This document shows, piece by piece, positions 1 to 6,163 of a DNA stretch of 8,066 bases (position 1 is the stretch's first letter; each line of letters starts with the position of its first letter). The stretch covers positions 1-8,066 of the forward strand of contig CBFHJL010000115.1 of the NCBI GenBank assembly GCA_965656195.1. The letters run 5' to 3'. Under the pieces are notes generated by a model that did not search any database, had not been told where the DNA came from, and saw nothing but the letters and a program-made list of their open reading frames with translations. The stretch is from Brumimicrobium sp965656195. GTDB taxonomy: Bacteria > Bacteroidota > Bacteroidia > Flavobacteriales_D > Crocinitomicaceae. Both the position numbers and the translations under genes were made by a program.

Positions 1-549
1 TTCAAGTTTTATTCTCAAATTTCTTTTTCCGTTTTGAATGGCGCTTTTTACTTTTTTTAGAGGTAGGTTTAATTTCTCACTTATTTCTTGGTACGATTTG
101 TTCTCAAGATAAAATTGACGTATTGTGAGCGCCTGCTCTTCTTTAAGTTCTTCTATGGCGGACTCCAACTTTTCATATTGCAACTCTTTATTGAGTTTTT
201 CACCAGAACCTTCTGGTGTTGCAGTTATAAGTTCTTCTTTCACCTCTATGTGGTCATATCTCTTCTTACGAAGTAGCATTAGACACTCGTTTTTCGAAAC
301 AGTATAAAGCCAAGATTTGAATGAATCAATACTTTTACCCGATGATTTTTTTTTCAATTTGGTAAAAATATTCATGGTTAAGTCTTCTGCATCTTCTTTT
401 TGTTTTAAGTACTTTAAACATAGACCGAAAACTAGATGGCCATACCTTTTGTAGAGTTCATTCAAGGCTAAATTCGATTCATTTTCAGAAAGAAAACCGA
501 CGAGCTCTTCATCTGATGCAACTGAGTATTTATCTTTTTTTAGCTTCAT
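1..549 (-). CDS. ECF-type RNA polymerase sigma factor (3'-truncated by window edge)
   Basis: The minus-strand reading frame starts with ATG at 549 and stays open for 183 codons to the window edge, so the C-terminus is missing, probably by only a few residues given the usual size of the family. Residues about 28-95 look like sigma region 2, with the Bacteroidota-typical string ELYKRYGHLVFGLCLKYLK (31-49) followed by EDAEDLTMNIF (52-62), the segment that in ECF sigmas contacts core polymerase and the -10 element. A charged linker (about 96-127) leads to region 4 (about 128-182), with a helix-turn-helix around FYLENKSYQEISEKLNLPLKKV (split across 146-167) for -35 recognition. It would act in the cytoplasm as an alternative sigma factor. 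No anti-sigma gene is visible, but the downstream side lies outside the window. It is divergent from the 60-residue gene at 716. The family call is firm; the regulon is unknown. Confidence 0.9.
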   Translation of the reverse strand, partial: MKLKKDKYSVASDEELVGFLSENESNLALNELYKRYGHLVFGLCLKYLKQKEDAEDLTMNIFTKLKKKSSGKSIDSFKSWLYTVSKNECLMLLRKKRYDHIEVKEELITATPEGSGEKLNKELQYEKLESAIEELKEEQALTIRQFYLENKSYQEISEKLNLPLKKVKSAIQNGKRNLRIKLE

Positions 550-602
550 TCTTTATATAGATGTTCACTTCTTACAGTTTCCATAAATCTAGTTTAAAAT
601 GT

Positions 603-615
603 TTACATACTGTAA
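603..615. promoter_or_regulatory. Candidate operator: palindrome TTACA-TAC-TGTAA
   Basis: A perfect 5-bp inverted repeat with a 3-base centre (TTACA TAC TGTAA) lies in the 166-bp region between the divergent sigma factor and 60-residue protein genes. A further TTACA half-site occurs at 572-576, and its longer form TTACAGT (572-578) is the inverse of ACTGTAA (609-615). Repressor-type boxes of the form TACA-N2-TGTA are known for the BlaI/CopY family, but the spacing here is 3, so no regulator can be named. No good TAnnTTTG promoter is seen on either strand in this interval; a TATAAT at 645-650 has no matching -35. Short palindromes arise by chance in AT-rich DNA. Confidence 0.25.
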
Positions 616-715
616 TGCAGAAAACAATTATCTCTTCTCTTTGTTATAATTAGTAGAGGTTCAAAAAGAAAAAGTCTATTGATAACAAATGACTACCTCG
701 ATGTTTTAAACAATT

Positions 716-898
716 ATGAATGTAGAAGAATTAGAAAAAGAGATAACAGAGTTGACAAACAAATTGCGAGAGCAAAAACCATCACTATACAAGCATATAA
801 CTGAGAATACAGCAACTTTGCCAGATAAGGGTAATGATGATTTTTCGGATGCTTTAGTGAAGTACAAGGACTATCTGAAAGAGTTGTTAGCTCAATAG
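716..898 (+). CDS. Small uncharacterised protein, 60 aa, upstream of dps
   Basis: A complete 60-codon gene from ATG at 716 to TAG at 896-898. It is highly charged, has no signal peptide or membrane segment, and should be cytosolic. Residues 1-30 (EELEKEITELTNKLREQKP and onward) look like an amphipathic helix or short coiled coil. A central segment (SLYKHITENTATLPDKG, 23-39) is followed by a second helix ending in YKDYLKELLAQ (50-60). From memory it resembles a family of small Bacteroidota proteins with a pattern of P-E-L-x-K-Y-L-x-E followed by T-[IL]-P, which have no assigned function; I could not verify this by alignment. It is 48 bases upstream of dps on the same strand with no terminator between, so the two may be co-transcribed. 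Coding-like composition and a conserved-looking pattern support a real gene, but no function can be assigned. Confidence 0.75.
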   Translation: MNVEELEKEITELTNKLREQKPSLYKHITENTATLPDKGNDDFSDALVKYKDYLKELLAQ

Positions 899-946
899 AT
901 TACAATTAGAATTTACCAACAAAATCATAAACAAAAACACAAACAA

Positions 947-1444
947 ATGGAAACGTTAGAGAAAACGAAAATTTACAAAAAGTTAGGATTCGATTCAGAA
1001 GAAACAAAAGAAGTGGTTAATAATCTTAATCTCCTATTAGCTAATTTGCATGTGCATTATCAAAAGCTAAGAAACTACCATTGGAATGTAACAGGGGCAG
1101 ATTTTTTTGATGTTCATGAGAAAACTGAAGCAGAGTATAATGAAGTAATTGTCGAGATAGACGAGATAGCTGAGCGCATTAGAGTTTTTGGAGCTACACC
1201 AACGAGTACTTTGTCCGAATACTTAGAAGTTGCAGAAATAAAGGAAACTGGCACTAATCTTGAAGCCATGGAGATGGTAAAAGAAATACTTCGAGACATG
1301 GAGGTGCTTTTATCCTTCATGGTGGATACGATTGAAGCGGCAAGAGCTATTGGAGACATTTCAACAGACGATTTAGTTACTTCTCTAATGAAGAGAAGAG
1401 AGAAAATGCATTGGATGTTAACTTCATTCGTGAAGGAGGCATAA
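947..1444 (+). CDS. dps: Dps family mini-ferritin (DNA protection during starvation)
   Basis: A 165-residue protein of typical Dps length. Dps subunits assemble into a dodecamer that oxidises Fe(II), preferentially with hydrogen peroxide, and stores it as ferric mineral; some also coat DNA. The intersubunit ferroxidase ligands are visible by comparison with Listeria Dps: H45 in YHWNVTG, H57 in DVHEK, E61 (aspartate in the Listeria and E. coli enzymes), then D72 and E76 in DEIAERI. The four-helix ferritin-like fold begins near residue 20. The N-terminal tail is short with several lysines (K6, K8, K11, K12), which could assist DNA binding, but this is inference. The start at 947 follows an A/C-rich leader (899-946) with no clear Shine-Dalgarno sequence, as is common in Bacteroidota. 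A hairpin terminator follows 16 bases after the stop. Peroxide-responsive control would be expected, but no operator is seen directly upstream. Confidence 0.95.
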   Translation: METLEKTKIYKKLGFDSEETKEVVNNLNLLLANLHVHYQKLRNYHWNVTGADFFDVHEKTEAEYNEVIVEIDEIAERIRVFGATPTSTLSEYLEVAEIKETGTNLEAMEMVKEILRDMEVLLSFMVDTIEAARAIGDISTDDLVTSLMKRREKMHWMLTSFVKEA

Positions 1445-1460
1445 GATTAAATAATTTAGT

Positions 1461-1493
1461 TAAAGGCTATCGAGAGGTAGCCTTTATTTATTT
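1461..1493 (+). terminator. Rho-independent terminator after dps
   Basis: A 9-bp perfect stem, TAAAGGCTA (1461-1469) pairing with TAGCCTTTA (1478-1486), encloses an 8-base loop and is followed by a T-rich stretch (1487-1493). It sits 16 bases after the dps stop and ends only about 15 bases before the next start codon at 1508, so it could also act as an attenuator for the downstream SDR genes. Confidence 0.8.
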
Positions 1494-1507
1494 GAAATAA
1501 ACTGAAC

Positions 1508-2152
1508 ATGGACAAAGTATTAGTCATTGGAGCAAATGGAAAAACGGGTAGACATATCATTGATCGATTGATTCAAGATGATAGGTATGATCCTGTAGCA
1601 ATGGTTCGAAAGTCTCATCAAAAAGATAGGTTTGAAGAGAAGGGGGTAGAAGTTCGAAAAGGAGATCTAGAAGAAGATTTTCGATCCGTTTTTAAGGATA
1701 TAGATAAAATCATTTTTGCAGCGGGTTCTGGAAGTTCAACAGGAGCAGAAAAGACACAGGAAGTTGATAAGGAGGGTGCTATGAAATCCATTGATTATGC
1801 CAAGGAAAAAGGGGTTAAAAAGTATGTTATGTTGAGTTCTATGGGGACTGATATTCCTGATGAAGTGCAAGGTTTACAGGATTATTTACATGCCAAAAAA
1901 GATGCTGATGATTACCTTAGAAATAGTGGTTTGCTCTATACTATTGTTCAGCCTGGAGGTTTAAACGATGCCGAGCCTAAAGGTTCTGTAGAATTAGATT
2001 TTGAATTGGGTAAATTTGGAAAGGTATCTCGAGGAGATGTAGCTTCAGTGTTGGTGCATTGCCTAGATACTGATAAAGTTCAAAATATCTCTTTTGAAAT
2101 ATTGGAAGGTAACGAACTCATTAATGAAGCAATTTTTAGAATATCAAATTAA
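1508..2152 (+). CDS. NAD(P)-binding atypical SDR protein (YhfK/NmrA-like)
   Basis: A 214-residue single-domain Rossmann protein of the atypical short-chain dehydrogenase/reductase group, close in length and sequence style to Bacillus subtilis YhfK. The dinucleotide-binding loop is VIGANGKTG (6-14, GxxGxxG pattern), and MVRK (32-35) follows the second strand where NADPH-preferring members carry basic residues. FAAGSGSSTGAEKT (70-83) closely matches the YhfK pattern, SS occurs at 110-111, YLHAK (126-130) fits a Y-x3-K active-site arrangement, and VQPGGL (147-152) is the usual post-catalytic strand. Substrate is unknown; members of this group include NADPH sensors and quinone or isomerase-type enzymes. 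The start at 1508 gives the Rossmann strand almost immediately after Met. The gene lies 10 bases upstream of a second SDR gene, so they probably share a transcript. A promoter is not obvious because the dps terminator occupies the upstream DNA. Confidence 0.88.
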   Translation: MDKVLVIGANGKTGRHIIDRLIQDDRYDPVAMVRKSHQKDRFEEKGVEVRKGDLEEDFRSVFKDIDKIIFAAGSGSSTGAEKTQEVDKEGAMKSIDYAKEKGVKKYVMLSSMGTDIPDEVQGLQDYLHAKKDADDYLRNSGLLYTIVQPGGLNDAEPKGSVELDFELGKFGKVSRGDVASVLVHCLDTDKVQNISFEILEGNELINEAIFRISN

Positions 2153-2162
2153 TAGCAGTAGG

Positions 2163-3203
2163 ATGAATTCACCAGTAGTATTAACAGGAGCCACAGGTTA
2201 TTTAGGTTCGCAAATATTGAAAAACCTACTTGAGAAAGGTTATGAGGTGAGAATTACTACAAGGAATAAAAAGAAAACCTTGGCAGAGAAATGGTTGAAG
2301 CCTTACTTTGATAAGTATGAAGTTGAATTATCTGTTCATTATGGTGATTTATTAGAGGATGGTAGTTTTGATGAGGTGATGATTGGTGCAAAAGGACTCA
2401 TTCACGCTGCAAGTCCTTTTAAAATTGATGGAATAAAAGATGCCAAGAAAGAATTAATCGAGCCCGCTAAGAAAGGAACGAGGAATGTTATTCAATCGGC
2501 TGAAAAAGCGAATACAATAGATTCAATAGTTGTTACTTCAAGCGTTGCAGCTGTTTATGGAGATGCTGTAGATATTAACCTACATCAAGAGGGTGTATTC
2601 AATGAAAAGCATTGGAATGTAACTAGTTCTGAGCATCATCAGCCGTATTCGTTTTCCAAAACAGAGGCAGAGAAAGAGGCTTGGAGATTAAACGATGGCA
2701 AAGGTTGGGTTCTAAATACTATTAACCCTGGATTTATTTTAGGTCCTTCAGAGACAGATAGAGACGATTCAACGAGTATACAAATGGTGACAAATCTTCT
2801 CAATGGTAAGTTTAAGCAAGGGGTTCCTGATTTGTATTTTAGTGTTGTTGATGTTCGAGATGTAGCAGAGGCTCATGTAAGGGCATTAGCGTATGAAAAA
2901 TCGGGACGTTTCATTTGCACTAGTCAATCCTTGAGTCTTTTGCAAGTAGCAGAGAAGTTGAATGAAGAAGTAGGGCATGAGTACAAGAATATACCCAAAA
3001 AAAATCTCCCAACTTTTTTAACTTATTTGGTTGGCCCTCTTATGGCTGGCTTTTCTTGGTCTTATTTACGGAAAAACCTTGGTGTTCCAGTGCTCTTTAG
3101 TAATGGAAAGATCCGGGAAGAACTAGGTTTAGAATTTCGACCGGTAAATCAAACGCTAAAGGATCAAGCTATTCAGCTCAAAAAAGATGGTGTGCTGAAA
3201 TAA
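2163..3203 (+). CDS. Extended SDR, dihydroflavonol-4-reductase-like NAD(P)-dependent oxidoreductase
   Basis: A 346-residue extended SDR of the NAD-dependent epimerase/dehydratase superfamily, resembling bacterial proteins annotated as dihydroflavonol-4-reductase or aldehyde reductase. It shows the nucleotide-binding motif LTGATGYLG (7-15), a basic strand end RITTRNKKK (30-38), GDL (61-63), HAASPF (81-86), the catalytic strand VVTSSVAAVYG (123-133), the Y-x3-K pair Y162/K166 in YSFSKTEAEKEAW, and INPGFILGPS (187-196). The likely activity is NAD(P)H-dependent reduction of a carbonyl; flavonoids are not an expected bacterial substrate and the real one is unknown. The frame is open upstream to an ATG at 2094, but that adds 23 residues overlapping the previous gene. 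The ATG at 2163, 10 bases after the previous stop, places the Rossmann strand at residue 5 as the family expects, so I chose it. AGTAGG directly abuts this ATG, too close for a normal Shine-Dalgarno site. Confidence 0.9.
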   Translation: MNSPVVLTGATGYLGSQILKNLLEKGYEVRITTRNKKKTLAEKWLKPYFDKYEVELSVHYGDLLEDGSFDEVMIGAKGLIHAASPFKIDGIKDAKKELIEPAKKGTRNVIQSAEKANTIDSIVVTSSVAAVYGDAVDINLHQEGVFNEKHWNVTSSEHHQPYSFSKTEAEKEAWRLNDGKGWVLNTINPGFILGPSETDRDDSTSIQMVTNLLNGKFKQGVPDLYFSVVDVRDVAEAHVRALAYEKSGRFICTSQSLSLLQVAEKLNEEVGHEYKNIPKKNLPTFLTYLVGPLMAGFSWSYLRKNLGVPVLFSNGKIREELGLEFRPVNQTLKDQAIQLKKDGVLK

Positions 3204-3854
3204 CTAAAGCGATCTTAACTCTGTAATCGTTTTTTTAGGATCTTCAGATTTGAATACGAAACTGCCCGCCACTAACGCATCAGCCCCAGCTTCTACAAGA
3301 GAAGCTCCAGTTTCTGTGTTCACTCCTCCGTCAACTTCTATTTGTGTTGAAGCTCCAGTATTTTTTATTAGTGCTTTCAGTTCCGATACTTTTTGAATAG
3401 CATGATTTATGAACTTTTGACCTCCGAACCCCGGATTTACAGACATTATCAATACAACGTCGATATCTTGAATTACGTCACTTAACAAATTCACAGGAGT
3501 ATGAGGGTTTAGTGCTACACCTGCTTTCATTCCATGTGCTTTAATCTGTTGAAGAGTCCTATGCAAATGAGTACAAGCTTCATAATGCACGGTTAGAATT
3601 TCTGCTCCAGCATCTTTAAAATCAGCAATGTATTGATCGGGATTAACTATCATTAGATGCACATCTAATGGTTTCGTTGCATGCTTGTGTATTGCTTTCA
3701 TTACAGGTAGCCCAAATGAAATATTTGGAACAAATACCCCGTCCATTATATCAATATGAATCCAATCAGCATCACTTTCGTTAAGAAGTTTGACATCACG
3801 TTCAAGATTTGCAAAGTCCGCAGCTAAAACTGAAGGGGATACGATTGTGCTCAT
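3204..3854 (-). CDS. rpe: Ribulose-phosphate 3-epimerase
   Basis: A 216-residue TIM-barrel enzyme of standard length that interconverts D-ribulose 5-phosphate and D-xylulose 5-phosphate in the cytosolic pentose phosphate pathway. Diagnostic segments are present in order: SPSVLAADFANL (6-17), WIHIDIMDGVFVPNISFG (31-48), DVHLMI (64-69), the mobile loop MSVNPGFGGQKF (137-148), EVDGGVN (173-179) and AGSFVF (196-201). The metal ligands and acid-base residues known for the family, H33, D35, H66 and D175, are all intact. The gene lies 39 bases downstream of the L,D-transpeptidase gene on the same strand and may be co-transcribed with it, although a TAATTTTG element lies in the gap. Its TAG stop directly abuts the TAA of the convergent SDR gene with no base between. 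The functional call is secure. Confidence 0.98.
   Translation of the reverse strand: MSTIVSPSVLAADFANLERDVKLLNESDADWIHIDIMDGVFVPNISFGLPVMKAIHKHATKPLDVHLMIVNPDQYIADFKDAGAEILTVHYEACTHLHRTLQQIKAHGMKAGVALNPHTPVNLLSDVIQDIDVVLIMSVNPGFGGQKFINHAIQKVSELKALIKNTGASTQIEVDGGVNTETGASLVEAGADALVAGSFVFKSEDPKKTITELRSL
3206..3236 (+). terminator. Candidate terminator for the SDR genes, inside the rpe 3' end
   Basis: Immediately after the plus-strand stop at 3203, AAAGCGAT (3206-3213) can pair with ATCGTTTT (3226-3233) with one G-U pair around a 12-base loop, and a run of seven T residues covers 3230-3236. This has the form of an intrinsic terminator for rightward transcription, yet it is made entirely from the stop codon and last ten or so codons of the convergent rpe gene. 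The stem is weak (three G-C pairs or fewer), so confidence is moderate. Confidence 0.4.
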
Positions 3855-3871
3855 AATTCAAATTGTTTTTA

Positions 3872-3879
3872 CAAAATTA
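3872..3879 (-). promoter_or_regulatory. Candidate Bacteroidota -7 element for rpe
   Basis: On the minus strand the octamer TAATTTTG matches the Bacteroidota -7 consensus TAnnTTTG and lies 17 bases upstream of the rpe ATG, in the 39-base gap after the L,D-transpeptidase gene. No TTG is found at the usual 17-23 base distance upstream; the nearest ones are 10 and 31 bases away. It could give rpe a start of its own, or be a chance match in AT-rich DNA. Confidence 0.25.
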
Positions 3880-3893
3880 GAAAAGTCACCAAA

Positions 3894-5462
3894 TTATTGA
3901 TTGCTTAACTCAATAAAATCTGTCAATCTTCCATATATGTCTGGGTAAACTATCAATCGATTGGTTGAATCATCAACAATAACGGATTGATACTCGATAC
4001 TTACAGTGAATTGATCATTGAGTCGAAGATAAGTTTCTTTATCCCGATGATACAGCGAGTCAATCGAATCTAAATAGGTATGATTCTCAGACAGCAGTAT
4101 TAATTTAGCTAATGAATCAGGGTTCTCTGTTCTAATGCAGCCATGACTGTATGCGCGTACTGATGTGTTAAATAATCTTTTTGAAGGAGTATCATGAACA
4201 TAAATCATATATGGATTGGGGAAAAGTAGTTTTACCTTACCTAAACTGTTGAGAGGACCATATTTCTGGCGAATTCTGAAAGGAAAATAGTTTCTATTGT
4301 ATTTAAACCAATCAATTGAATCATGATTGACCACCTTGTTGTTTTTTAAAAGTTCATACCCTTTTTTATTAAATAGATTACTATCTCTTCTTGCTCCATA
4401 AACGATTTCTTTAGAAGCTATGGAATGGGGGACATGCCAATATGGATTAGTTACAACGTATTTAGCTTTTGCCTGGAAGAACTTGGTTTTTGTTTTTTTT
4501 GCTCCAACTACAACCCTAGATTCGAAAGCCAGTGTATCTTGATTGGTAAATTTAAGTTTGAAAGAAGGTATATTAACACGTATGTTCTTTTTCGGTAAAA
4601 CAGAGTCAGAGAATTGACGGAGTTGATCTAAGGTGATGATGCTTTGGTAGTATCGTTCAAGATTACTTTTATCCAAAGCTGCAAATGTGTTTTTACCTAA
4701 TACGCCATCAGCTTTTAGTCCATTACTGTATTGAAAGTTTTTCAAGTTTTTTATTCTTTCAGAAGAATCAGTAGCATACGTGTAACCGTAGTATGTTAAA
4801 CCAAGGTTTAAAGAGCTGTCAATGAACGATGTGTCTATTTCAAAAGGGTTCTTTCGTAAAACGAAATTCGTAGAGAACTCATTAATTGCTTTGTGTAGTT
4901 TAATGATTTCCTTATTACTTATCTCATATTCAATTAAGTGATTAATCCAACTTTTATTTTTTGATTTATCCTTTATAAACTGTTCGGTCAAGAGGAAGGA
5001 ATTGAGATTCTGTTTATTAAAAGAAGTGTCCTTAAAATTGTATATTCCATTCTTAACTATATTTAGGTATGCTGTACAACGCAAAAAGAGATGTATCTCC
5101 TTTGACCAGCGAGAATCGTATTCTAATTTTTGTGGAATGGATAAATAATCTAATGGCAGGTTCAAAAGAGTGTCGTTATTGAGATACTGATAAAACTCAA
5201 TAATTGAATTGTCTATCAAGCTATCATTGCTAAACCAAGTGGGTCTAAAGCTATTTTTTGCGTAATAGTATTTTATGCTATCACTAAAGCTATTTTTTGA
5301 TTCCTCATTTAAAAAGGTGTATTCATCGATAGCTAGGTCAAATTGGTCTATTTCTGACAAGTCAGCCCCTGAATTTTTATTATTTTGTTCTGAGTTTTCA
5401 CAACTTGTTAAAAAAGTGATTAATATTACTATACAGGCTATTATGTTGTTGGTTTGATGCAT
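3894..5462 (-). CDS. L,D-transpeptidase (YkuD/YcbB-like) lipoprotein
   Basis: A 522-residue predicted lipoprotein that should cross-link or modify peptidoglycan in the periplasm. The N-terminus has a hydrophobic signal (about 7-18) ending in the lipobox LTSC, with C21 as the lipidated residue and a polar Asn/Ser-rich linker after it. Residues about 45-230 are a helical region without recognisable motif, as in the scaffold of YcbB-type enzymes. A peptidoglycan-binding-like motif lies at about 235-264 (LKNFQYSNGLKADGVLGKNTF). The YkuD catalytic domain spans about 295-445, with NPYWHVP (339-345), YVHDTP (421-426) and the catalytic SHGCIR (439-444), where C442 is the nucleophile and H440 its neighbour. 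About 78 residues follow the catalytic motif. Length and order fit the YcbB/LdtD class. The start at 5462 is chosen because it gives a complete lipoprotein signal. It is divergent from the rhomboid gene (69-base gap), with rpe downstream. Confidence 0.93.
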   Translation of the reverse strand: MHQTNNIIACIVILITFLTSCENSEQNNKNSGADLSEIDQFDLAIDEYTFLNEESKNSFSDSIKYYYAKNSFRPTWFSNDSLIDNSIIEFYQYLNNDTLLNLPLDYLSIPQKLEYDSRWSKEIHLFLRCTAYLNIVKNGIYNFKDTSFNKQNLNSFLLTEQFIKDKSKNKSWINHLIEYEISNKEIIKLHKAINEFSTNFVLRKNPFEIDTSFIDSSLNLGLTYYGYTYATDSSERIKNLKNFQYSNGLKADGVLGKNTFAALDKSNLERYYQSIITLDQLRQFSDSVLPKKNIRVNIPSFKLKFTNQDTLAFESRVVVGAKKTKTKFFQAKAKYVVTNPYWHVPHSIASKEIVYGARRDSNLFNKKGYELLKNNKVVNHDSIDWFKYNRNYFPFRIRQKYGPLNSLGKVKLLFPNPYMIYVHDTPSKRLFNTSVRAYSHGCIRTENPDSLAKLILLSENHTYLDSIDSLYHRDKETYLRLNDQFTVSIEYQSVIVDDSTNRLIVYPDIYGRLTDFIELSNQ

Positions 5463-5531
5463 TTGCTATTGGATCTCACGCAATTTAGTCAATTCGTGAA
5501 AAGGTAGGAAGAAATAAGAACAGTTTAATTT

Positions 5532-6161
5532 ATGGAGTTAGCTTTATTTCCTGTAACGTTGATAATAATTGTAGTAACTGTACTACTTTCGATGCGTGCG
5601 TTTAATGATGCTGAGATCAAGTATAAGTGGGTTTATTATCCATACAAACTCAAACGCAATAATGAGTGGTATCGAACTTTTTCACACTTATTCATACATG
5701 GTGACTATATGCACTTGTTTTTTAACATGTTTGTTCTATTCTCATTTGGACGGATGATGGAGTCCTCTTTTGTAGCAGAGTATGGATCGGTTTCAGGACA
5801 TATTCATTTCTTTGTTTTATATTTTCTTGGCGGTTTAGCGGCAACTTTATGGCCATTTGTAAGAAATGTGGATGATCCTAACTACATGAGCCTGGGTGCA
5901 TCGGGTGCTGTTTCAGCTGTCTTGTTTGCCTCAATATTGTGGTACCCTCAAGGAGGTATTTATTTAATGTTTATACCTGTAGAGATACCAGCGTGGCTTT
6001 TTGGCTTTATATATCTTGGATTCGAGTATTACATGTCTAAACGAGGAGGTACAGGTATTGCACATGACGCTCACTTTGGAGGAGCGGTTTTCGGTATAGC
6101 TTATGTATTATTTATTAACTTCGATAAGGGTAAAGACTTTTTCACACATATTTTCAGTTAA
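5532..6161 (+). CDS. Rhomboid family intramembrane serine protease
   Basis: A 209-residue integral membrane protein matching the minimal six-helix rhomboid core. Hydrophobic segments fall at about 4-20, 58-73, 90-110, 119-138, 143-165 and 180-198. The catalytic dyad is intact: S124 in the GASG motif (122-125) and H181 in AHDAHFGG (177-184). The oxyanion-supporting H56, H61 and N65 in HLFIHGDYMHLFFN have the same spacing as H145, H150 and N154 of E. coli GlpG. Rhomboids cleave helix-destabilised transmembrane segments of other membrane proteins; the substrate here is unknown. It opens a tight three-gene run: the stop is two bases before the start of the aminotransferase gene, which implies translational coupling. 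The 69-base divergent upstream region shows no clear TAnnTTTG promoter. Confidence 0.95.
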   Translation: MELALFPVTLIIIVVTVLLSMRAFNDAEIKYKWVYYPYKLKRNNEWYRTFSHLFIHGDYMHLFFNMFVLFSFGRMMESSFVAEYGSVSGHIHFFVLYFLGGLAATLWPFVRNVDDPNYMSLGASGAVSAVLFASILWYPQGGIYLMFIPVEIPAWLFGFIYLGFEYYMSKRGGTGIAHDAHFGGAVFGIAYVLFINFDKGKDFFTHIFS

Positions 6162-6163
6162 CT

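Noticed and set aside
88..307. Two plus-strand ORFs of about 60 residues
   Set aside because: They lie antisense to the sigma factor frame, which shows clear region 2 and region 4 motifs, and their translations have no coding character.
645..650. TATAAT resembling a classical sigma-70 -10 box for the 60-residue gene
   Set aside because: No TTGACA-like element 16-18 bases upstream, and Bacteroidota promoters normally use TAnnTTTG instead; common by chance in AT-rich DNA.
1114..1359. Minus-strand ORF of 81 residues inside dps
   Set aside because: It is the antisense shadow of the Dps frame; low-complexity Ser/Ile/Met composition and no motif.
2094..2162. N-terminal extension of the second SDR from ATG at 2094
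   Set aside because: It would overlap the preceding SDR gene by 59 bases and put 23 non-family residues ahead of the Rossmann strand; the ATG at 2163 fits the family start.
5275..5457. Plus-strand ORF of 60 residues opposite the L,D-transpeptidase N-terminus
   Set aside because: Antisense to a lipoprotein signal and linker; no independent support.
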